Below, piece after piece: positions 24,219 to 33,028 of a DNA stretch of 64,000 bases; the stretch's first letter is position 1; the number at the start of each line of letters is the position of its first letter. This DNA comes from Planctomycetota bacterium (GTDB taxonomy: Bacteria > Planctomycetota > PLA2). The position numbers were made by a program, and so were the translations under genes. The notes below the pieces were generated by a model. That model was not told where the DNA came from. It did no database searches and saw only the letters and a program-made list of their open reading frames with translations. The stretch is taken from the NCBI GenBank assembly GCA_021776785.1, contig JAJFFF010000050.1, forward strand, positions 1 to 64,000, in the 5' to 3' direction.

Positions 24219-25541
24219 CTACTTGTTGAGCGACAGGCCGAGTTTGCCGAGTTTGGTGCGAATCTCTTGCAGGCTCGTCACGCCGAAGTTTTTTGTGCGC
24301 AACAGGGCGGACTCCGAGTGCGCCATGAGATCGCCGATGATGTTCACGCCCAACTGCACCATGCACTTCGTCGAGCGCACGCTGAGATCGAGGTCGGAAA
24401 TCGGCAAGTTCATAGCCGCGGAACGCTCCGCGCTGTCGGCGGGAACGTCGGGCAGCGTCGGCGTGGGCAAATCCTGCATCAGGACCTCTTCGCGGCGCAT
24501 GCCGAGACGCAGTCCCTTGGCGCCCAAGATGTCCTTTATTTCCTGCAGGCTGGTCTCGCCAAAGTTCTTGTACGAGAGCAGTTCGGCTTCGGTGCGCTGG
24601 ATCAGATCGCCGAGCGACGAGATGTTCATCTTCGCCAAGCAGTTGCGCGACCGCACCGAAAGCTCGAAGTCCGAGATCGGCGTGCGCAGCAGCATGTTGC
24701 GGCGGTCCTCGTTGCGCTCCAAGTCCTCGTCCACCATCATCGACAACGACGACTGCGTGTCGCGCATGAACTTGCGCGCGCGCGGGTGGTTGGGGTATTG
24801 CGCCAGGATCGAGCTATACGCTTCGGCCGCCTTGTCGTACTCCTCGCGGTCTTCGTACAAGACGCCGAGATTGATCAAGATGTTGACGCGCGTCGGCTTG
24901 ATGCGGCGCGCGCGTTCGTACAGCGCGATAGCGGCATCGTCGTCGCCGCTTAGGTCATGTTGGTACGCAAGACGGAACAGCGAACCCACATGTTCGGGGT
25001 CCTGCATGAGGGCGGCCTGGTACTGTTGCTGCGCCAGCTCGTAGTCGGCTTCGGCCTCGGCGATCGCGCCGAGTGCGTACAGCACACGCGCCTGCTCCGT
25101 GTCTTCGGCCATGCTGCCGAGTGCTTCGCGCGCCTTCTCGGGCTCGCCAAGAAGCGCGAGCAACGCGGCCTGCTGCAAACGAGCTTGCGTGTCGCGCGGC
25201 TCCAACTGCACGCAGCGGTCAAAAACCTCCGCCGCTTTCGCGCTGCGGTTGCGATACAACTCCGAGAGACCCCAGAGATAAAGCACGCGATGGTTTTGTG
25301 TGCGCTCGGCGTAACCGCCGACGGTTTCGTCGTTGCTCAAAATGAAGTGCGCCGCGGCGTGCTTCTCCGCATCGGAGGCGCCCATGGCCGCCGCCGCCGG
25401 AGCGTCGTCGACCAACTGCCGCAAGGCGCGACGCAAGTCCGCTTCGCTGACAGCGCGACGGCGCAAGCCAAGTGCTTCGCCGGAATCGGCCAGGGCGCTG
25501 TCGAGGGCACGGTTAATATCGATGGCAACGTCGGTGGACAT
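24219..25541 (-). CDS. TPR protein with two RNA polymerase alpha-CTD-like domains
   Basis: 440 residues. Residues about 80-270 contain tetratricopeptide repeats (for example RVLYLWGLSELYRNRSAKAAEVFDRCVQL and NILINLGVLYEDREEYDKAAEAYSSIL). Two alpha-CTD-like HhH domains follow, near 283-345 and 373-438. The first, LSVRSRNCLAKMNISSLGDLIQRTEAELLSYKNFGETSLQEIKDIL, keeps the Arg and Asn of E. coli R265 and N268. The second (LSVRSTKCM) has lost the Asn. A protein of this plan probably binds DNA or transcription proteins and partners through TPRs. I recall such architectures from planctomycetes. It lies 27 bases downstream-facing of ruvA's start. Confidence 0.88.
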   Translation of the reverse strand: MSTDVAIDINRALDSALADSGEALGLRRRAVSEADLRRALRQLVDDAPAAAAMGASDAEKHAAAHFILSNDETVGGYAERTQNHRVLYLWGLSELYRNRSAKAAEVFDRCVQLEPRDTQARLQQAALLALLGEPEKAREALGSMAEDTEQARVLYALGAIAEAEADYELAQQQYQAALMQDPEHVGSLFRLAYQHDLSGDDDAAIALYERARRIKPTRVNILINLGVLYEDREEYDKAAEAYSSILAQYPNHPRARKFMRDTQSSLSMMVDEDLERNEDRRNMLLRTPISDFELSVRSRNCLAKMNISSLGDLIQRTEAELLSYKNFGETSLQEIKDILGAKGLRLGMRREEVLMQDLPTPTLPDVPADSAERSAAMNLPISDLDLSVRSTKCMVQLGVNIIGDLMAHSESALLRTKNFGVTSLQEIRTKLGKLGLSLNK

Positions 25542-25905
25542 GCGTTTTGGTTTCCTCTTGATGCAGGTTGTGCGTGCGTCGCAAAACCAACTGCGGCGGT
25601 CTCCCGTGCAGTTACGGACGGGGCGCGAAAACTACGAAAAGGGCCCCCGGAGCGATCTACCCTGTACTCCGGGCCGAACCACTTAGAATAAGAAGGCGCG
25701 CCCAGACCGTCAATTCCGCGAGCAGGCCTAAGTCCCCCAGATTTCGGGGAACCGGTCTCGGCCGGCTCGATCTGCCGCCTTCGCGCGGCTCGCGAGCTCC
25801 CCGGCTGCTCCGCGGTGTTGGGCTTTCACCCCTCGTCGAGTTTTGGGCGAAACGGAGGGTTGGAGGCCTAGTAGGGCCGTCGCCCCACGGCGATAAGGTG
25901 AGGGG
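25542..25905. other. Divergent promoter region
   Basis: 364 bases between the divergent TPR/alpha-CTD gene and murA. It has a hairpin CCCGGAG/CTCCGGG (25646-25652 with 25667-25673, 14-base loop) about 105 bases upstream of the minus-strand ATG and followed on that strand by CCCTTTTC, so a leader attenuator is conceivable. Nothing else is recognisable. Confidence 0.5.
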
Positions 25906-27171
25906 ATGGAGTGCTTTACGGTTGAAGGCGGGACGACTCTGCGCGGTGACGTGCAGGTCTCAGGCGCCAAAAATGCGGCCCTGCCTATCCTGGCGGCCAC
26001 CCTGCTGGTGGAGGGCGAGGTCGTCTTGGAGGGCGTCCCGGACCTCCGCGACATCCGAACCATGCTCAAGCTGCTCCGCGAGCTTGGCTGCGCCTGTGAG
26101 CGAGATCCGGACGGCACGATCCGAATTGAGGTGACCGACGAGTCCAAGCGCGTCGCGCCCTACGACATCGTGAAGCAGATGCGGGCGAGTTTTTGCGTGC
26201 TGGGGCCGCTTTTGGCCAAGCGCGGCGAGGCGCGAGTGTCGATGCCGGGCGGTTGCAACCTGGGCGTGCGGCCCGTCGATCTGCACCTGAAGGGCCTCCG
26301 GGCGCTCGGGGCGCGGCTCGACTTCGACGGCGGTTACGTCTCCGGGCGCGGCCCGCTCCGCGGCGAGGAGATCTTTTTGGCCGGGTCGTTTGGCTCCACG
26401 GTCCTCGGCACGGCCAACGTCATGATGGCGGCGGTCTTGGCCAAAGGGCGCACGATCATTGAAGGGTCGGCGTGCGAGCCGGAGGTCGCGGATCTCGCGC
26501 GCTTCTTGGTCGCTTGCGGCGCGCGCATCGAGGGGATCGGGAGCCATCGGCTCGTGATCGACGGGGTCGAACGACTCCAGGGCACGACGTGGCGGGTGAT
26601 CTGCGACCGCATGGAGGCGGGCACCTTGATGGCCGCGGCCGTGATCACGCGGGGTGACGTGATGGTGCGGGGCGCCGATGCCGGCTCGATGGGGGCGGTC
26701 ATCGAGGCCGTCCGCGCGCTCGGCGCCGGCGTCGAGCGGTCCAAGGACGGGATTCGCGTCATCGCGCAGGATCGACCGCGCCCCCTCGACATGACGACCC
26801 TGCCCTATCCCGGTTTTCCGACCGACTTACAGGCGCCGTTTGTTTCGGTGCTGTCAGTGGCCGACGGCATGAGCGTCGTCACCGAGAAGATTTATCCCGA
26901 ACGCATCATGCACGTCGCTGAGCTCAACCGCATGGGGGGCGAGGTGCGCAAGCAGGGTCCAAGCCAGATCATCCACGGCGTGCCGTCGCTCAACGGCGCC
27001 GAAGTCATGGCCAGCGACCTCCGGGGCGGTGCCGCCTTGGTGCTGGCTGGCCTGGCGGCGCGAGGGACGACCAAGATCCACCGTGTCTATCACTTAGACC
27101 GCGGCTACCAGCGTCTCGAAGAGAAGTTGTGCAGCTTAGGCGCCCGCATTCAACGTATCGAAGGGGAGTAA
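25906..27171 (+). CDS. murA: UDP-N-acetylglucosamine 1-carboxyvinyltransferase
   Basis: 421 residues, the usual MurA length. It transfers enolpyruvate from PEP to UDP-GlcNAc, the first committed step of peptidoglycan synthesis. Visible residues are K22-N23 in SGAKNAALP, the catalytic cysteine C117 in MPGGCNLGVRP and RMEAGTLMAAAVITRGDV near residue 230. The presence of C117 (rather than Asp) predicts fosfomycin sensitivity at this target. It is a clear sign that the organism makes, or once made, peptidoglycan. Confidence 0.97.
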   Translation: MECFTVEGGTTLRGDVQVSGAKNAALPILAATLLVEGEVVLEGVPDLRDIRTMLKLLRELGCACERDPDGTIRIEVTDESKRVAPYDIVKQMRASFCVLGPLLAKRGEARVSMPGGCNLGVRPVDLHLKGLRALGARLDFDGGYVSGRGPLRGEEIFLAGSFGSTVLGTANVMMAAVLAKGRTIIEGSACEPEVADLARFLVACGARIEGIGSHRLVIDGVERLQGTTWRVICDRMEAGTLMAAAVITRGDVMVRGADAGSMGAVIEAVRALGAGVERSKDGIRVIAQDRPRPLDMTTLPYPGFPTDLQAPFVSVLSVADGMSVVTEKIYPERIMHVAELNRMGGEVRKQGPSQIIHGVPSLNGAEVMASDLRGGAALVLAGLAARGTTKIHRVYHLDRGYQRLEEKLCSLGARIQRIEGE

Positions 27172-27264
27172 GGCGCGAGCCACAGCTCCGGGCGCGGAGT
27201 GGTGGCGATGGCAAAACTGGGGCAGGACGGGCGCTCGGTTTCGTCATAGGATGCGAGACTTCTC

Positions 27265-27894
27265 ATGCGTAGATTTCTGATCGGACTGTTGGCCTTGGAG
27301 GCGCTCGCGCTGGTCGCGCTGGGTGCCGGCGTTGCCTTCGGTGCGTTTGATGGCATGCGCCGGGCGCGGCCCAAACTTCCGGTGTTTGCGCCGGCGATCT
27401 ACGGGGCGGCGATGGGCGATCTCGCCCGCTACGAGCGCCGGGAACGCAATCCCGACGGCAGCGACGGAACGCTCCTGGGATACCTCGAGTACCGCGTCGA
27501 GCGCGCCGTGGAGTACAAAAACAGCACGCGCGGGCGCGAATTCGTGATCGAAATGCGCCAGCTCGACGAGCGCGGACGCCTGCAAACGAGTCGAAAGATC
27601 GCCGTTTTGCCGCGCACGCTCGCGCACGGGTTTTTGCCGCCGCGTTACGAGGAGTCCGACGACTACCCGGTCGGCGAGCGGCCCGTGATCGCAACCCTCA
27701 CGAGCGAGACATTTGTCCACCGCGGACGTGACCGCGACGGGTTTCGTCTCGACATCGTGTTGCCGCGCCGTTCTCTGACCGAGGTCGCGGAGCGGATGTG
27801 GGTCACTCCTAAGACGGCGGTGTTTGGCGTGGTCCGTTGGGAGCGCGACAAAGACGTGTTGTTGCTGCACAACCAGGAGCAGCCGGGCCGATGA
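27265..27894 (+). CDS. Exported or anchored hypothetical protein
   Basis: 209 residues. An N-terminal hydrophobic helix (MRRFLIGLLALEALALVALGAGVAFGAF) acts as signal or anchor. The remainder is Arg-rich and beta-rich (for example LLGYLEYRVERAVEYKNSTRGREFVIEMRQLD). Its stop overlaps the next start by four bases (ATGA), and the two proteins have similar layouts, suggesting a functional pair. No family is recognised. Confidence 0.6.
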   Translation: MRRFLIGLLALEALALVALGAGVAFGAFDGMRRARPKLPVFAPAIYGAAMGDLARYERRERNPDGSDGTLLGYLEYRVERAVEYKNSTRGREFVIEMRQLDERGRLQTSRKIAVLPRTLAHGFLPPRYEESDDYPVGERPVIATLTSETFVHRGRDRDGFRLDIVLPRRSLTEVAERMWVTPKTAVFGVVRWERDKDVLLLHNQEQPGR

Positions 27895-28496
27895 GCAACC
27901 GTGCTTTGGCGTGGCTCGCGTTTGGGTTCAGCATCCTGTTGCTGGCCAGCGTCTCCTTGCTGCTCCAACGCAAGGGGTACTTTGCGCGTTGGGGCGCCGA
28001 ACCGCTTGTCTATACCAACCACACGCTGCTGGCCACCCGGGGGCAGCGCGCCGTCTTGCGGCCCATCCACAACGTGGGGCCGTCACGGCGCTACTGGGTC
28101 GCCACCACGATCACGGAGCCGGAATCGGACGACCCCGTTCTCGTCTACCCGCACGTGCGCGCCGGGATCGAGGAGCGCGAGCCCAATCGCGACCAATGGC
28201 TGTTTACGCCGCCGGTTCGAGCGGTGGCGATCGCCCGGGGGGGCGCCCTGCTGGAGGGCGAGTTCTTGAGCGAGATCCGCCACGTCGAGGAGGTCGCGAT
28301 CGGGGGCGAGCGCCGCACCTTAGTCCGCGCGACCTATGGAGACATGAAGGGCGCGTCGGTGATCTACTACTACGACCCCAAGGCGCCAACGCCGCTGTTT
28401 GGGTGGATCCGCCGCGAACGGCGCCCGACCGATCAGCCCGTGGAGATCCTGTTTGCCGCCGATGGGGGCGTGAAGACCGTCGAGAAAGCGAAATAG
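27891..28496 (+). CDS. Anchored hypothetical protein
   Basis: 201 residues from ATG 27891, coupled to the previous gene. One N-terminal helix (LAWLAFGFSILLLASVSLLLQ) is followed by a soluble beta-rich region, with TYGDMKGASVIYYYDPKAPTPLFGWIRRERR near the C terminus. Like its neighbour it looks like a membrane-anchored exported protein. It precedes ffh by 63 bases. No family is recognised. Confidence 0.6.
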   Translation: MSNRALAWLAFGFSILLLASVSLLLQRKGYFARWGAEPLVYTNHTLLATRGQRAVLRPIHNVGPSRRYWVATTITEPESDDPVLVYPHVRAGIEEREPNRDQWLFTPPVRAVAIARGGALLEGEFLSEIRHVEEVAIGGERRTLVRATYGDMKGASVIYYYDPKAPTPLFGWIRRERRPTDQPVEILFAADGGVKTVEKAK

Positions 28497-28559
28497 CCGG
28501 GGCGAGCGCGGCAGATTGACCGCAGCGCAAACCGGCCGTATTCTGCGGGGTTTCCCCAA

Positions 28560-29945
28560 ATGTTTGAGTCGCTCAGCACGCGCCTGACGGGCCTCTTCTC
28601 CAAGCTTGGAGGAGGCTCGGGCAAGCTGACCGAGGACTCCATCAAGGACGCGGTGCGCGAAGTGAAGCGCGCCCTCCTGGAGGCCGACGTCAGCCTGGAT
28701 GTCGTGCGCACCTTCACCAAGGAGGTGCGGAGCAAAGCGATCGGCGCCGAGGGCATCGCGGGCGTCAGCCACACGCACCAATTCATCAAGATCGTTCAGG
28801 ATGAACTGGCTGCGTTAATGGGCGGCGCCAACGAGGGGATCACGTTCGATGCGTCCGGCGTCACCGTCATCATGTTGGTGGGGCTACAGGGCGCCGGTAA
28901 GACCACAACGTGCGGCAAGCTTGCGCTCTGGTTGCGCCGCAAGCACAAGAAGACGCCGCTGTTGGTCGCGGCGGACGTGAAGCGGCCGGCGGCGATCGAG
29001 CAGCTCAAAGTGCTCGGCAAACAACTCGGCGTTGATGTGTACGCCGAAGACGGCGGCCGCCCGCCGAAGATCTGCCAACGTGCCGTCGCGCACGCGAAGA
29101 AACAAGGTCACGACGTTGTGATTTTGGACACCGCGGGCCGCTTGCACATCGACGCGCAGTTGATGGACGAACTCGACGACGTACGCAAGTGCGCGAAGCC
29201 CCATCAAACGTATCTCGTCGCCGACGCGATGACCGGTCAAGATGCCGTGCAATCGAGCGCGGCGTTTCACGAGCGGTTGGATCTAACCGGCGTCATCTTG
29301 ACGAAGCTCGACGGTGACGCGCGCGGCGGCGCGGCGTTGTCGGTGCGCCACGTCACGGGACGTCCGATTGTGATGGCCGGTGTCGGTGAAAAACTCGACG
29401 CGCTCGAGCTGTTCCACCCCGACCGTATGGCCGGGCGCATCCTCGGCATGGGGGACATCGTCACGCTGGTCGAGGACGCGCAGGAAAGCATCGATCAGGT
29501 GGAAGCGCAGCGGTTGGCCGAACGCATGTTCGTCAAGTCGTTCAACCTAGACGACATGCTCGCGCAGTTTCGCCAGATCGAGCGCATGGGGTCGATGAAA
29601 GATCTCATGAAAAAGCTCCCCAAACAGCTCACCGAGCAGCTTGGGGACCAAGAAGTGGACGAGCACGCGATCCAAAAACAAAAGGCGATCATCTTGTCGA
29701 TGACCACCTGGGAGCGCCACAACCCCGACGAGATTCACGGCCAACGCCGGCAACGAGTCGCGCGGGGTAGCGGCAGCTCACTCAAAGACGTCAACGAACT
29801 TCTCAAAGGCTTCAAAGAGATGCGCAAGCAGATGAAGGCGATGAAGGGGTTCATGGGGTCGATGGGCCGCCGCGGTATGGAAAAACAAAAAGCCAAGCTG
29901 CTGAAGCAGATGAAAAAAGAAGGTCAGAGTCCGTTTGGGGTCTAG
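28560..29945 (+). CDS. ffh: Signal recognition particle protein Ffh
   Basis: 461 residues. N domain 1-90, then the GTPase G domain with G1 GLQGAGKTTTCGKLA, DTAGRLHID, TKLDGDARGGAALS and GVGEKLDALELFHPDRMAGRILGMGD. A methionine-rich M domain follows (about 320-461, including MKAMKGFMGSMGRRGM), which binds SRP RNA and signal sequences. It targets nascent membrane proteins to FtsY. The SRP RNA gene was not seen in the window. Confidence 0.97.
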   Translation: MFESLSTRLTGLFSKLGGGSGKLTEDSIKDAVREVKRALLEADVSLDVVRTFTKEVRSKAIGAEGIAGVSHTHQFIKIVQDELAALMGGANEGITFDASGVTVIMLVGLQGAGKTTTCGKLALWLRRKHKKTPLLVAADVKRPAAIEQLKVLGKQLGVDVYAEDGGRPPKICQRAVAHAKKQGHDVVILDTAGRLHIDAQLMDELDDVRKCAKPHQTYLVADAMTGQDAVQSSAAFHERLDLTGVILTKLDGDARGGAALSVRHVTGRPIVMAGVGEKLDALELFHPDRMAGRILGMGDIVTLVEDAQESIDQVEAQRLAERMFVKSFNLDDMLAQFRQIERMGSMKDLMKKLPKQLTEQLGDQEVDEHAIQKQKAIILSMTTWERHNPDEIHGQRRQRVARGSGSSLKDVNELLKGFKEMRKQMKAMKGFMGSMGRRGMEKQKAKLLKQMKKEGQSPFGV

Positions 29946-30029
29946 GCTCTGTCTTGGAAGTGGCCGTCGCACCGAGATCGCGCAACGTGGTTGCCGGTCG
30001 AATGCGTCCGCAACTTCTAAAACAGAGCC
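29945..30029. repeat. Inverted repeat between ffh and rpsP
   Basis: GGCTCTGT (29945-29952), starting at the last base of the ffh stop codon, pairs with ACAGAGCC (30022-30029) about 25 bases before the rpsP ATG. The loop is about 69 bases. It could shape the rpsP leader, for example S16 or polarity control, but is short enough to be chance. Confidence 0.3.
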
Positions 30030-30053
30030 CAACCTGCGGAACGAGGAGAGAAC

Positions 30054-30314
30054 ATGTCAGTACGTTTGCGTCTGAAGCGGACCGGTCGTCGAAACCGGCC
30101 CTTTTATCGCATCGGTGCGTTCCACCACACGACGCGTCGCGACGGTGCACCCGTCGAGGACTTGGGGTGGTACGACCCGCTGGTGAAAGACCGCGATGAA
30201 AACTTCAAGATCAAAGAAGAGCGCGCCCAATATTGGGTGAGCACCGGTGCCAAGGCTTCGGAAACCGTCCGGTCGCTGCTGAAGCGTCGCGGCATCGATT
30301 GCAAGCGCTCGTAA
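30054..30314 (+). CDS. rpsP: Small ribosomal subunit protein bS16
   Basis: 86 residues, typical for S16. It opens MSVRLRLKRTGRRNRPFYRI and continues with DGAPVEDLGWYDPL. A purine-rich ribosome site (GAGGAGAG) precedes the ATG. In many bacteria rpsP follows ffh and is followed by rimM, trmD and rplS; here a GTG only three bases after the stop begins an unrelated protein instead. Confidence 0.97.
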   Translation: MSVRLRLKRTGRRNRPFYRIGAFHHTTRRDGAPVEDLGWYDPLVKDRDENFKIKEERAQYWVSTGAKASETVRSLLKRRGIDCKRS

Positions 30315-30317
30315 TCC

Positions 30318-31289
30318 GTGGCCGCCGCTAAAAAAGACAAGCGCGTCAGCGACGTGCAGAAGTACCTCAAGGTCGTGGACGGCATGGGCATTCCCGACGG
30401 CGACGCGTCCGAGCGGGCGTGTTGGGTCATCATGGCGCGACACGGCTCCAACGAAGGCGCGACCAAGGCGCTGGAAGCGATCCGTGAGCTCTACGTGGAC
30501 ATGAACGAGTTTCGTGTCGCACGACCGTTCGAAGTCATGTCGATCATCGGTCCGCACCTCAAAAATGACGCGCTGACGGTGGCGGAGACGCTCCACGGCT
30601 TTTTGTGGCGGTTCCACAAGGACCACCACACGATGGACTATGGTCGCACCGGCGATATGACGCCGACGCAGTTCGCAAAGTACTTTGCGGAAGCCGAGGG
30701 CCACGTTCTCGAGATGGGCCTCGCGGTCTTTCTCCACTACGCCGCCGACGAGCATCAGTGGATTTTGGAAGAATCCATGGACGAGAAGCCGCGCAAGCGC
30801 ACCGAGCGCGAAGCGACCGTCGCCTTCGAGAAGATGGCGATGGCCTGCGCTCTCGCGGTGCATGGCTCGATGCCGGCCAAAACCAAGATCGGTGCCGCCT
30901 TGCGGCAGTTTGCGAAAGCGTGGGCGTTTAAGTCCATGCCGAAGCCGCCCAAGCGCAAGCCGGTCCGTCGAGCACCGCCCGTGATCGCCACGCCGACGCC
31001 GCCGCCCGCCGCCAAGAAAGCGGCCAGCAAGGCCGCGGCCGGGAGAAAGCCGGCGCCGCCGCCTAAGGCTGCGGCGAAACCGGCCAAGAAGGCGCCCGCC
31101 AAGACGGCGAAGAAGGCCGTCGCCAAAAAGACGGCCAAAAAAGCGACCAAGAAGGCGACGAAGAAGGTCGCCAAGAAAGCCGCGCCGAAAAAGGCTGCGA
31201 AGAAGGCGGCCAAAAAAGCAGGGGGCGCCGCGCGCCCGAAGACGACGCGCCCCAACCGCGCGCGCACCAACAAGTCGTCCCGGCGATAG
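30318..31289 (+). CDS. Degenerate endonuclease III-like protein with H1-like tail
   Basis: 323 residues, GTG start. Residues about 8-205 are helical and resemble the N-terminal half of a HhH-GPD (endonuclease III) fold: ERACWVIMARHGSNEGATKALEAIRELYVDMNEFRVARPFEVMSIIG. I see no catalytic Lys in the usual hairpin, no Asp, and no [4Fe-4S] cysteine cluster, so it is unlikely to be a glycosylase. Residues about 215-323 are almost only Lys, Ala, Pro and Thr (repeats such as KKAAKKAAKKA), like histone H1 tails. I infer a DNA- or nucleoid-binding protein. The endonuclease III link is by eye. Confidence 0.7.
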   Translation: MAAAKKDKRVSDVQKYLKVVDGMGIPDGDASERACWVIMARHGSNEGATKALEAIRELYVDMNEFRVARPFEVMSIIGPHLKNDALTVAETLHGFLWRFHKDHHTMDYGRTGDMTPTQFAKYFAEAEGHVLEMGLAVFLHYAADEHQWILEESMDEKPRKRTEREATVAFEKMAMACALAVHGSMPAKTKIGAALRQFAKAWAFKSMPKPPKRKPVRRAPPVIATPTPPPAAKKAASKAAAGRKPAPPPKAAAKPAKKAPAKTAKKAVAKKTAKKATKKATKKVAKKAAPKKAAKKAAKKAGGAARPKTTRPNRARTNKSSRR

Positions 31290-31335
31290 TCCATCCCGTG
31301 GCGCAACACGCAGCGGTTCCGAGGGCTCCCAGAAC

Positions 31336-31896
31336 ATGATTGTTTTGGCCTCGGAATCGCCGCGGCGCCGGGCGCTCCTTGCGGAGGCGGGTATCGCGTT
31401 TCGCGTGATGCCGGCGTCGATTGACGAGTGGGAGCCGGCCCGCGCCTCGCCGACGGACGTCGCGCGCCAAAACGCCGAGGCCAAAGCGAAAGCAGTGGCG
31501 GCGACCCTGACCACCGACGAATGGGTTCTCGGCGCCGACACCGTAGTGGCGTTGGGCGACCTGATCTTGGGGAAGCCGCGCGATGCGGCGCACGCCCAAA
31601 AAATATTGGGAACTCTCTCCGGCACGACGCACGGCGTATACACGGGTGTGGCTTTTTGTCGCGGAGATCGCATCGAATCCGACGTCGTCACGACCCACGT
31701 GACGATGCGGACGCTCACGCCTGACGAGATCGCCGCCTATGTCGCGAGCGGTGAAGCGTTCGGCAAAGCCGGTGCATACGCGATCCAAGAAACCGCGGAC
31801 CGATTCGTCACGCAACTGGATGGGCCGTACGACAACGTCGTCGGGCTCCCGGTGGAAACGGTGCGACAACTCCTTCACCGATTGGAAGAGACCTAA
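31336..31896 (+). CDS. maf: Maf-type nucleoside triphosphate pyrophosphatase
   Basis: 186 residues. It begins with the Maf signature IVLASESPRRRALLAEAGI and has GADTVVALGDLILGKPRDAAHA plus AYAIQETADRFVTQLDGPYDNVVGLP. Maf proteins hydrolyse dTTP, UTP and modified nucleotides to monophosphates, and overexpression has been linked to septum inhibition. Followed one base after the stop by the GTG of the next gene, so the two are probably cotranscribed. Confidence 0.95.
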   Translation: MIVLASESPRRRALLAEAGIAFRVMPASIDEWEPARASPTDVARQNAEAKAKAVAATLTTDEWVLGADTVVALGDLILGKPRDAAHAQKILGTLSGTTHGVYTGVAFCRGDRIESDVVTTHVTMRTLTPDEIAAYVASGEAFGKAGAYAIQETADRFVTQLDGPYDNVVGLPVETVRQLLHRLEET

Positions 31897-31897
31897 C

Positions 31898-32884
31898 GTG
31901 CGACGATTCGGATCCGTGTTCTTGTTCGCGTTGGTTTCCTGCGCCCCCAGCGCGTGCACCGAGGAACCGTCTACGGCGCCGACGATGTCGGACGGAGTGA
32001 CGCTACCGCCGTCTGACGACGACTGGTTTTCGTTCGCGCCCGACATGACCGCGGACGATCTCGACGCCGTGATTGGCAAAGCTTTGGAGACGCCCGGCAA
32101 GGGACCGGACTACACGCACTTCGTCGTGATCCGCGACGGGGAGCGCCATGGGTCGGGCTTCGAACAACGCGCATTTCACTTGGTCTTAGGCGCGGGTGTG
32201 AAGCTCCCCGCCGGTTCGATGCGGGTGCAACGCGAGTGGCGCGCATCGGGGATGGTCGATGGCAACAACGAGCAACTGCAAACCAACGGACTCGCCATCG
32301 TTGTCGAGGCGGGCGCGCCGCGTCCGTATCCGCAAGCGACGCACGATGCCGTCCATACGTTTTGCCGCGCACTGGCACGCCGCGTCCCGATTCATCCCGA
32401 CTGCATCGTTGCGATGCAGGAAGCGCCCTACACCGACGCGCACGAAGCGGACGCCGACGAGCGCGCACTCGCCGCCAGTGCGCGCCGCGAGGTGCCGTTT
32501 CCGCCGATCGACGGCAGGCTGACGATTCAGGCTGCCGGCGGCCCGATCGAGGTCGGGTTTCAGCGGCGGACGGGCAACGGCATCCAGGTCGGCATGATGT
32601 TGCGCCGGTCATTTGACCGAAAGAACCAAGGGATGTTGTTCGAGTATCCCCATCACGGCGCCCGGTCGTTTTGGATGAAGAACTGCCGCATCGCGATCGA
32701 CCTCGCCTATGTAAAAAAAGGCAAGATCCGACAGCTGATAACGATGCAACCACAGTGGGGGCAGCCCCATAGCGTGCTTCGCTACCACCCAAGCAACTCA
32801 GCGGTCCGATTCGCGCTCGAAATGCCCGCCGGATGGTTCGCGAAAAACGGCGTGAATGTAGGCGATAGGGTCGTTTTCGAGTAG
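31898..32884 (+). CDS. Lipoprotein with amidase_2-like region and DUF192
   Basis: 328 residues from GTG 31898. The signal MRRFGSVFLFALVSC may be a lipobox (LVSC), or PSAC six residues later. Residues about 75-175 follow the layout of amidase_2/PGRP domains: FHLVLGAGVKLPAGSM, VQREW, NGLAIVVEAGAP and ATHDAVHTFCRALARRVPI. The usual zinc ligands are not all there, so it may only bind peptidoglycan. Residues about 215-328 are DUF192: GMLFEYPHHGARSFWMKNCRIAIDLAYV and ALEMPAGWFAKNGVNVGDRV. The pairing is unusual. Confidence 0.75.
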   Translation: MRRFGSVFLFALVSCAPSACTEEPSTAPTMSDGVTLPPSDDDWFSFAPDMTADDLDAVIGKALETPGKGPDYTHFVVIRDGERHGSGFEQRAFHLVLGAGVKLPAGSMRVQREWRASGMVDGNNEQLQTNGLAIVVEAGAPRPYPQATHDAVHTFCRALARRVPIHPDCIVAMQEAPYTDAHEADADERALAASARREVPFPPIDGRLTIQAAGGPIEVGFQRRTGNGIQVGMMLRRSFDRKNQGMLFEYPHHGARSFWMKNCRIAIDLAYVKKGKIRQLITMQPQWGQPHSVLRYHPSNSAVRFALEMPAGWFAKNGVNVGDRVVFE

Positions 32885-33028
32885 GGTTACCCACAGTCGG
32901 GTGCGGGGCAGCTATCGGTCGCAGGCGTACGGCTCAGGGGTACGCCAGCGCATGGCATGCTCACAGGGGAGCGCAAGCAACACACCGGCGGGGCATAGTG
33001 GGGCGATCGAAACGAAGGGTGTGGGGCT

